From assembly GCA_027314685.1 (NCBI GenBank), contig DAHVAI010000119.1:1-5421 (forward strand): 5,421 bases of DNA, in the 5' to 3' direction. The translations under genes were made by a program, and so were the position numbers. Of the stretch, positions 1 to 4,709 are shown in pieces. Under the pieces are notes generated by a model. That model saw only the letters and a program-made list of their open reading frames with translations, did not search any database and was not told where the DNA came from. The first letter of the stretch is position 1, and every line of letters starts with the position of its first letter. The stretch comes from Nitrososphaerota archaeon (GTDB lineage: Archaea > Thermoproteota > Nitrososphaeria > Nitrososphaerales > CADDZS01).

Positions 1-593
1 ATCTTCCAGTACTTCTTTGAATCGATGTTTGCGCTATGACCAGTGTCCATGTAAATCCCCAGTTCCTTCTCGCCTTCAACCATGGCGCGATAGACTCCAA
101 CGTGAACATCTCCGGTGTCGGGGTCTTTTGTGATCGCGCAATCCGCGGTGCCAATGTAGTAGCCGCCATCGTGCTCGTGCCACTTTGGCGAAGGGAAGAT
201 CTTCATGTTGATTTCGTTCCCTTTTTTCACGTTTTCAAAAAATGGCGCTTGGGTCACATATCGTGGTGGAACAAGGCCGGAAGGTTGGTTTGCTTGCGCT
301 GTTTTCTGTTTAAAGAGCCTTGCAAGTTCAGCGTTTCCGACATTTTCAGGAAACCCGAAAGAGTAAGCGACTCTACGCGCATCCAACAATGCGCCTGTGA
401 GAATACGAAACCCCTTTTGATATCCATTTACCTCGTCGAACACAAGCGTATACTTGTTCTTTTTCGGGTTGATCTCAGTTACGACGCCGATCTCAAGATT
501 AACATCAGCACCTTTTACAACTTTGACAAGACCAGCTTTTTCAACGTGATCTATCCAAACTCTAAGGTCAAGCTCTTGGCTTTGGGATTGCAT
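1..593 (-). CDS. UbiD-family decarboxylase, N-terminal part (3' end beyond the left edge)
   Basis: The minus strand is open from position 593 to the window edge and gives 197 residues. UbiD-family enzymes carry out reversible non-oxidative decarboxylation of aromatic or unsaturated acids with prenylated FMN. Seen here: an N-terminal LRVWIDHVEKAG segment (residues 10-21), an FDE..GYQKGFRILT segment (52-66), WHEHDGGYYIGT (138-149), then a Thr-Lys-Asp-Pro-Asp-Thr-Gly stretch leading to HVGVYR (164-169) and a GHS segment at 185-187. Arg169 matches the catalytic Arg (R173 in fungal Fdc1), and His186 matches metal ligand H191. The expected Asn ligand (N168 of Fdc1) is His164 here. The Glu residues of the active site would lie beyond the edge. 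I chose ATG 591-593 because the family block starts soon after it and a TTATC box lies about 31 bases upstream; GTG at 615-617 is the alternative. The exact substrate is unknown: ubiquinone/aromatic-acid type or the archaeal mevalonate-branch decarboxylase are both possible. Confidence 0.92.
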   Translation of the reverse strand, partial: MQSQSQELDLRVWIDHVEKAGLVKVVKGADVNLEIGVVTEINPKKNKYTLVFDEVNGYQKGFRILTGALLDARRVAYSFGFPENVGNAELARLFKQKTAQANQPSGLVPPRYVTQAPFFENVKKGNEINMKIFPSPKWHEHDGGYYIGTADCAITKDPDTGDVHVGVYRAMVEGEKELGIYMDTGHSANIDSKKYWK

Positions 594-617
594 CTCAGGA
601 AATCGTTTTTTCTTCAC

Positions 618-630
618 ATTTGATAAGTGT
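618..630 (-). promoter_or_regulatory. Possible TATA box for the UbiD-family gene
   Basis: On the minus strand the bases around 626-622 read TTATC inside CACTTATCAAAT. The centre is about 31 bases from the ATG at 593, the spacing expected for an archaeal leaderless or very short-leader gene. No Shine-Dalgarno sequence precedes that ATG, which agrees. If GTG at 617 were the start, this box would be too close to serve it. The match to a TATA consensus is weak. Confidence 0.35.
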
Positions 631-670
631 TTTAGGATCAGTTATTCCTCTTCAAAACAGAAAAGAATAG

Positions 671-679
671 AATATAACA
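671..679 (+). promoter_or_regulatory. Possible TATA box for the plus-strand rhomboid-like gene
   Basis: AATATAAC occurs at 671-678, about 50 bases before the ATG at 726. With the usual archaeal offset of about 25 bases, transcription would start near 700 and leave a leader of roughly 25 bases. No clear Shine-Dalgarno sequence lies in that leader. The TATA core is symmetric, so it could also act leftward toward the UbiD-family gene. Confidence 0.4.
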
Positions 680-725
680 GGTGTACATCTTTTTGAGAGA
701 CCTACGCCAGACTGAATAGCCCACT

Positions 726-1433
726 ATGCCCGACAAAAACCCCGAACGATCTTTACACATTCCTCCGTCCAGCGAGCTAAGCCGCTGGTTCTGCTCAAAT
801 GGGCTCCAATTCGTTACTCTTACTTTCTCTGGGCTTGCCATCATCAATATTTTGACAAATGTCATCGGAACGCAAAGAATCTATTCTGCCTTCAATTCGC
901 ATACTTTCACAGCTTTCCTCTCTTTTGTGATCTATGATTCTCCGGGGACCGTTGCAGGACTGTTCGGGGTTGTTGTGATTTTTGTAGTGCTCTCACTATT
1001 TTACTTTCTTCTAACTGGGGAAGGGTGTAGGAACAGAGCGTTCTCTTTTGTCATCACAGCCATGGTAACCGGAGTGGCTAGTCAAATTGTCTGGAACTCA
1101 TGCTGTAACGAAGGTGGTGGATTTCCCGCCGGGTCTTCGGCCATAGATTTCGCTGCTTTGGCGTGCTTGATCATCTATTCCATAACGGATTCTATTCGTC
1201 TCTTAAGACTGAAAGCTGACCGAAAATCCCGTCTTTGGATGGATTCCAAACTAACAGCTTTGTACCTCCTTCTGGTAGCAGGAATGCTGATGTTGTACGC
1301 TGTTTACGTCCAACCAATCTATCTTCCCACGATTCGCTTCAACTGGCGAGTGCATGAGTACGCATTTCTATCAGCTTTCATCGTTTCCTTTCTCTTGGAA
1401 ACAGTAAAGTCAACCCGTGTGCACAAGGCTTAG
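726..1433 (+). CDS. Six-segment membrane protein, divergent rhomboid-like (degenerate catalytic motifs)
   Basis: A 235-residue membrane protein; ATG 726 is the first start after the in-frame stop at 717-719. Predicted membrane segments lie near residues 27-47, 75-97, 105-125, 138-158, 175-196 and 208-226, the six-helix count of a rhomboid core. Gly136-Ser137-Ser138-Ala139 sits at the start of segment 4, where rhomboid proteases have GxSG. His210 opens segment 6, where the catalytic His lies, but the following small-residue pattern is HEYAFLSA rather than HxxGxxxG. FVIYD (67-71) matches the loop that holds FVHxG in ordinary rhomboids. Adjacent Cys126-Cys127 precede the Ser. The same landmarks appear in the same order in the convergent neighbour, so the two are probably distant paralogs. 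It may be a divergent intramembrane protease or an inactive pseudoprotease. The reading frame is secure; the family call is an inference from motifs and topology, and an unrelated membrane protein cannot be excluded. Confidence 0.55.
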   Translation: MPDKNPERSLHIPPSSELSRWFCSNGLQFVTLTFSGLAIINILTNVIGTQRIYSAFNSHTFTAFLSFVIYDSPGTVAGLFGVVVIFVVLSLFYFLLTGEGCRNRAFSFVITAMVTGVASQIVWNSCCNEGGGFPAGSSAIDFAALACLIIYSITDSIRLLRLKADRKSRLWMDSKLTALYLLLVAGMLMLYAVYVQPIYLPTIRFNWRVHEYAFLSAFIVSFLLETVKSTRVHKA

Positions 1434-1435
1434 CT

Positions 1436-2191
1436 TTAATCGGGCGGAAGTCTCGGCCTGCTTTCGAGATCCTTGCTAAGCGAAAGAAAGAGTATCAGAT
1501 ACAACAAGAAACCAATCACAATACCAGACGCATGACCCACCTCCACCGGTTGCGATTCGCTCGCAATTGAAAAAGGAACTTGTACTGATAGAGGAAACTG
1601 ATTGCCGTTGCTCACTAAGTGAACTGCAAAAAAGCCCGAAAGGAGAAAAAGAAGAACTATGTAAATGCAAAACAAGACAGGGATAGTAAGCCTCGGGAGT
1701 TTGTCGATGAGCTTCGCATCTTCGATTATGGTCGCGCTCCTAGTCCGTCTTGTAACAAATGCCCCGATCATGGTTATCGAGAAATTTGCCAAAGTGAATC
1801 CAATGATGCCCCCAGCAACCCCTGACATACCATAAAAGGAACAAGAACCATGACAGGCGATCTCTGCAGCAACTTCTGTCATCACTCCTGAGATTAATGC
1901 GAATGCAGGAAAATATAACGCAGAACGTATCTTCAGGAAGCTGGGATAGAACAGAAAAATAGCCAACAAGAAAGCACATGAAAGAATGATATCTTCTACA
2001 TTGATTAAACCATCATACACAAAATTTGAGATTAGAAAACCCAAAGGATTGCTAAGAGATGCATCGATGTTTGGTCCCTCGAATAGTGTGTACTTGGATA
2101 GCCAAATGAAAAGTGCAACAATCGCTACAAGAGGCGAGAATACTAGACCGTTCTCTATAGCGCTAGCCCGTTTGAAATTGATTCTTTTCAT
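1436..2191 (-). CDS. Rhomboid-like intramembrane serine protease candidate
   Basis: A 251-residue protein with predicted membrane segments near 15-33, 63-84, 90-110, 123-145, 169-192 and 219-238. Gly121-Met-Ser123-Gly124 at the start of segment 4 is the GxSG motif of rhomboid proteases, and GHASGIVIGF (219-228) in segment 6 matches the catalytic-His HxxGxxxG pattern (His220). FVYDGLIN (57-64) resembles the FVHxGxxH loop of archaeal rhomboids, with Tyr59 and Asn64 in place of the two His residues. Cys113 and Cys117 lie just before the Ser and could pair. The Ser-to-His distance is 97 residues, longer than the 53 of E. coli GlpG; the extra length is a basic loop between segments 4 and 5 and an outside loop (about 193-218) before segment 6. 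Rhomboids cut single-span membrane proteins. I chose ATG 2189-2191; TTG at 2198-2200 would add three residues. It converges with its apparent paralog, with a 2-base gap between stop codons. Confidence 0.62.
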   Translation of the reverse strand: MKRINFKRASAIENGLVFSPLVAIVALFIWLSKYTLFEGPNIDASLSNPLGFLISNFVYDGLINVEDIILSCAFLLAIFLFYPSFLKIRSALYFPAFALISGVMTEVAAEIACHGSCSFYGMSGVAGGIIGFTLANFSITMIGAFVTRRTRSATIIEDAKLIDKLPRLTIPVLFCIYIVLLFLLSGFFAVHLVSNGNQFPLSVQVPFSIASESQPVEVGHASGIVIGFLLYLILFLSLSKDLESRPRLPPD

Positions 2192-2222
2192 ACCACCCAA
2201 CTAGATTTTGGGGGATTCAAAA
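2192..2222 (-). promoter_or_regulatory. Probable leader of the minus-strand rhomboid-like gene, with a small hairpin next to the start
   Basis: Read on the minus strand, CCCAA and TTGGG can pair around a 7-base loop directly before GTGGT and the ATG at 2191. The GGTG there is only about 2 bases from the ATG, too close for an ordinary Shine-Dalgarno site. The hairpin would hide the alternative TTG start at 2200. It is short and may be chance. Confidence 0.25.
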
Positions 2223-2243
2223 ATACGGAGCGAGCGCGACATT

Positions 2244-2253
2244 CCTATAAAAG
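2244..2253 (-). promoter_or_regulatory. TATA box for the minus-strand rhomboid-like gene
   Basis: The minus strand reads CTTTTATAGG here, a good archaeal TATA box and the best-looking one in the window. It is centred near 2249, so transcription should start near 2223 and give a leader of about 30 bases before ATG 2191. The gene would then have its own promoter rather than depend on the binding-protein transcript that ends just upstream. Confidence 0.5.
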
Positions 2254-2320
2254 ATCACAAGCCTACAAAGAATCAGTTCAAACTCGGCAAAACATCTCGC
2301 CCTAATCTTGGCGAAGAGTC

Positions 2321-2376
2321 GAATAAAATAAAATGAGGTGAGATGGTGGCACTTTTCGCGAGTACCACCATCATCA
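2321..2376 (-). terminator. Hairpin plus T-rich terminator of the binding-protein gene
   Basis: An inverted repeat with arms at 2342-2352 and 2362-2372 (GATGGTGG against CCACCATC, one mismatch, then two more pairs) encloses a 9-base loop. The stem can extend by TGA/TCA across a single bulged base. On the minus strand the stem is followed by TCATTTTATTTTATTC (2336-2321). It lies 28 bases past the stop codon of the solute-binding protein. Archaeal termination relies mainly on the T tract, and the stem may stabilise the RNA end. A second short stem (TCGCC 2297-2301 with GGCGA 2310-2314) follows. Confidence 0.55.
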
Positions 2377-2403
2377 GTAGTTCTAGTTCTTTGATTGTCT
2401 CTG

Positions 2404-4398
2404 TTACTTTTTCCTGTTCCTTGAGACTGGGTCTCTTCGGACCATCAAGAGAGCTCCTGCTGCAAGTACTATTGCTAGCAAGACCGCAATTATTGACCAA
2501 CTCATTGCGACTGAGCTGCTGCTCTTGCTTGAAGTAGTGCTCGAGGTGGTGCTACTCGACTGCGAAGTTAGTGATGTGCTGGTCTGTGAACTGGTCTGTG
2601 AAGTAGATGAGGATGAGCTTATGCTAGAGGAAGTGCTTGAGCTGAAGGACGTAGCTGAAGTTGACGTAGTTATCTGCGAAGCAGGTAACAACGAGCCGAA
2701 CATTGATTCGTTCATTTGTCCTTCATTTGACATGTAGTATGACGGCCAATTGCCCCACTTTTGTGTATTGTATGCGAAAACCTTCTGCGGGTATCCGAGC
2801 ATTATGACCGGAAGGTACTCTGCACGTATCTGTTGGATATTTTGGAGAAGGTGTATCTGTCCAGTGATGTTGGTCGCTGGTGTGTTGTTTATTGCCGTCA
2901 GGTTACTCTGATACCATGCATCTGCAAATGGTGGCCACTCTTCGTGTGGCAATCCATCAGGTGCGTTCTGAGCAAACCAATTGTAGCATCCCGGAGTTCC
3001 GTAGACGTTGCAGTCCTGTTGCGCACTGACCCACGGTGAGAAGTACTGAGCTCCTCCACTTGAGTAAATGACAAGGTTGTTCTGGATGTTGAACGCGTTA
3101 GACGCATAGTCAGCACCCAAGTTCTGCGATGTCAGAGTTTGTGTCTGAACGCCTATGCCTAAGTTGGTCAGGTAGGTTGCAACCTGGAGTTCCAGGCTCG
3201 GGTCCCATGCTTTCGAACTGTCGGTGTACAGAGTCACCGAGTACTTTGTTCCGTTAGGAAATAGCAATGGCACTCCCGGAGCTCCACCGCCGGTGAAGCC
3301 GATCGAGTGAAGCAGGTTCATTGCTTCGGACACGTTGTATGGATACGTGTGTTGATTCGGAGTATAGGAACCATATGTAGTCGGCATTCCACCCTGTGCG
3401 TAGTTTGCTGGACTGCCGTATCCGAAAATTGACTGCTGCATCATAGCTGATGTGTTAATCGAGTATGCAAGCGCCTGTCTGAACTGAGTCATGTTGTATG
3501 GATAGTGAGTGATGTTATACATCATGAAGGATCCAAAGGCACCACCATTTGTGTTCAGGTGGATGTTTGAGAGACCCGACAAGGCAGCGAGATTTCCGTA
3601 TGCAAGCGGTCCTCCAAAGTCAGCTGTCCCTGCGACCAAGAATGGAATGATCTGGGCCGAGTTCTCCACGAAATTCACTTGAATTTCGCAAGCAGTTGGC
3701 TTTACTCCCGGCCAATACGGATTTGGCACCATGACCATCTGAGTAGAACCTGATGTGTAGTTTTCGTATATCCAAGGACCGTCTCCCACAGCAGTTCCAA
3801 ACAACGGAGCCGCTGGACCCTGTGCGATCGCACTTGGTGAAACCATTGGTGCATAGTAGTAAGTTCCAATTCTGTTAGGTAGCTGAGCATCAGATTGGTT
3901 GAGAATCACAGTAGCGGTATCGCTGTTCACAATGTGCACGCCTGTGACTTCAGTGTGTAGACCCACAAAGTCGTATTGAGGGTTTAGGGCGTATGTTGGT
4001 GTAAGCCAATCTGCGATGTCAGATGCATTCACTGCAGTTCCATTTGACCAAGTCAGACCTGGTGTAATGTGGAAAGTCCACTGCGTGTAGTTTGAATTCG
4101 CTGTGATCCAATTTGCTGCAGAGTCTGCCCAATATAAGCTTCCGTTTGGCTCCAATGGAAATGGTGCAAGACTCATGTAGGAAAGAGAACCGACCATGAA
4201 AGTTGAATCACCTGTAGGTGCTAAGTAGTTAAGTGACTGCGGAATGGGTTCAGTGACCCATGTGACAGTATTACTTGATGGGCAGCCCGAAGCTGCAGTG
4301 CTCACTAATCCCGCGGGCGCTGCTAAACTGAAGGCTCCCAACACAGCAAATGCTGCCAAAAGAGAAAGTACGATTATAGAGAGTGATTTTTGCGACAT
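2404..4398 (-). CDS. ABC-type oligopeptide-family solute-binding protein, membrane-anchored by a C-terminal helix
   Basis: A complete 664-residue extracellular binding protein of the SBP_bac_5 (dipeptide/oligopeptide/nickel) family, expected to capture a ligand outside the cell and pass it to an ABC permease. In order: basic start and hydrophobic signal segment (residues 5-32), with no Cys in a lipobox position; the binding fold (about 45-570), including GDGPWIYENY (205-214), NPYWPG (226-231), FRQALAYSIN (306-315), GYGSPANYA (326-334) and YPYNVSEAMNLL (352-363); a Ser/Thr-rich stalk (about 576-629); a membrane helix (633-653); and a basic tail (RRDPVSRNRKK). There are 15 Asn-X-Ser/Thr sequons, all in the folded part, and Cys463/Cys471 could form a disulfide. 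This plan, with the C-terminal anchor replacing a lipid anchor, is typical of archaeal surface binding proteins. No permease or ATPase gene adjoins it. Peptide is the likely ligand, but the family also binds sugars and metals. ATG 4398 lies just before the signal segment and has no Shine-Dalgarno site. Confidence 0.93.
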   Translation of the reverse strand: MSQKSLSIIVLSLLAAFAVLGAFSLAAPAGLVSTAASGCPSSNTVTWVTEPIPQSLNYLAPTGDSTFMVGSLSYMSLAPFPLEPNGSLYWADSAANWITANSNYTQWTFHITPGLTWSNGTAVNASDIADWLTPTYALNPQYDFVGLHTEVTGVHIVNSDTATVILNQSDAQLPNRIGTYYYAPMVSPSAIAQGPAAPLFGTAVGDGPWIYENYTSGSTQMVMVPNPYWPGVKPTACEIQVNFVENSAQIIPFLVAGTADFGGPLAYGNLAALSGLSNIHLNTNGGAFGSFMMYNITHYPYNMTQFRQALAYSINTSAMMQQSIFGYGSPANYAQGGMPTTYGSYTPNQHTYPYNVSEAMNLLHSIGFTGGGAPGVPLLFPNGTKYSVTLYTDSSKAWDPSLELQVATYLTNLGIGVQTQTLTSQNLGADYASNAFNIQNNLVIYSSGGAQYFSPWVSAQQDCNVYGTPGCYNWFAQNAPDGLPHEEWPPFADAWYQSNLTAINNTPATNITGQIHLLQNIQQIRAEYLPVIMLGYPQKVFAYNTQKWGNWPSYYMSNEGQMNESMFGSLLPASQITTSTSATSFSSSTSSSISSSSSTSQTSSQTSTSLTSQSSSTTSSTTSSKSSSSVAMSWSIIAVLLAIVLAAGALLMVRRDPVSRNRKK
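2512..2673 (-). repeat. Low-complexity Ser/Thr-rich stalk coding region
   Basis: Residues 576-629 of the binding protein are almost entirely Ser and Thr with a few Gln, Ala and Lys. This is a flexible and probably O-glycosylated spacer that lifts the binding domain above the membrane or S-layer. The opposite strand shows misleading acidic, Val/Leu-rich open frames over this segment. Confidence 0.85.
2579..2602 (-). repeat. Perfect 12-base tandem duplication in the stalk
   Basis: CTGGTCTGTGAA on the plus strand occurs at 2579-2590 and again at 2591-2602 with no gap. It encodes a doubled Ser-Gln-Thr-Ser unit near residues 599-607. The unit length is a multiple of three, so gain or loss by slippage would change stalk length without breaking the frame. 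Confidence 0.8.
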
Positions 4399-4422
4399 TT
4401 GTAGCAGCCGCTTGCATCGCGG

Positions 4423-4433
4423 CGCTATTAAGG
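4423..4433 (-). promoter_or_regulatory. TATA-like box of the solute-binding protein (leaderless gene)
   Basis: The minus strand reads CCTTAATAGCG, with TTAATA at 4431-4426. Its centre is about 30 bases from the ATG at 4398, so transcription would start about 4 bases before the start codon. The absence of a Shine-Dalgarno sequence (GCTGCTACAA before ATG) agrees with a leaderless mRNA. Confidence 0.5.
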
Positions 4434-4668
4434 CTTGTTGAAGAATTCTCTATTACGAAATTCGTCAAGATTTTTTGCAGTTTTTTTATGTCCTGGTTTG
4501 TGTTGTGACCAAACTACCCTAAATGATTTGAACAATTTTCACGATAAGATGCGTCAAAGGTGGCAAATTCATCACCAAAACTCTACCACTAACGGTAGTA
4601 ACTATTGTGTTACAACGACCGCAACTCATGGTAAAGGTACATTCCTCGATACTTCCACTTCAGGCACT

Positions 4669-4674
4669 CTTATG
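4669..4674 (+). promoter_or_regulatory. Weak TATA-like element before the luciferase-like gene
   Basis: CTTATG here would place a transcription start near 4697, just ahead of the GGAG ribosome site. The match is poor and no better box was found closer to the gene, so the real promoter may lie elsewhere in the intergenic region. Confidence 0.2.
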
Positions 4675-4700
4675 AACACTGTTAAGTAACGAGCAACTTT

Positions 4701-4704
4701 GGAG
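4701..4704 (+). promoter_or_regulatory. Shine-Dalgarno site (GGAG) that fixes a TTG start
   Basis: GGAG followed by ACAAG and then TTG gives a 5-base spacing to the start codon at 4710. It decides the start. An in-frame stop lies at 4683-4685, no ATG or GTG codon occurs between that stop and 4710, and the next in-frame ATG is 116 codons inside the protein. Confidence 0.65.
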
Positions 4705-4709
4705 ACAAG

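Larger units (their letters stand above)
4399..4709. other. Divergent intergenic region between the binding protein and the luciferase-like gene
   Basis: This is 311 bases without a convincing gene. It holds the TATA-like box of the binding protein at the left, two phased A/T tracts at 4471-4487, a small dyad (CTACC 4583-4587 with GGTAG 4594-4598, 6-base loop), a symmetric TTGTgttACAA around 4604-4616, and the GGAG site of the luciferase-like gene at the right end. An open frame from TTG 4435 to 4689 exists, but its composition and lack of any recognisable domain argue against a protein. I see no tRNA or other known RNA gene. Confidence 0.6.

Noticed and set aside
36..623. Plus-strand open frame of 195 codons
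   Set aside because: It lies antisense to the UbiD-family gene, whose minus-strand translation matches the family along its whole length. The plus-strand product shows no domain and has a Cys/Phe-rich, shadow-like composition.
638..865. Minus-strand open frame of 75 codons across the start of the rhomboid-like gene
   Set aside because: Antisense to the start of a long membrane-protein gene, with no motif of its own.
2343..2537. Plus-strand open frame of 64 codons rich in Ser and Leu
   Set aside because: It overlaps the terminator hairpin and the antisense of the binding protein's C-terminal anchor. No start signal and no family resemblance.
2525..2737. Acidic Glu/Val/Leu-rich plus-strand open frame
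   Set aside because: It is the reverse complement of the Ser/Thr stalk codons. The repeated GAx/GTx codons arise from reading that low-complexity DNA backwards.
4280..4398. Lipoprotein lipobox at the N-terminus of the solute-binding protein
   Set aside because: The first Cys is residue 39, after TAASG and well beyond the hydrophobic stretch. The C-terminal anchor already explains membrane attachment.
4435..4689. Plus-strand open frame of 84 codons starting at TTG
   Set aside because: No recognisable domain, Asn/Thr-rich composition as expected from translated intergenic DNA, and no ribosome site. It also overlaps the promoter of the divergent binding-protein gene.
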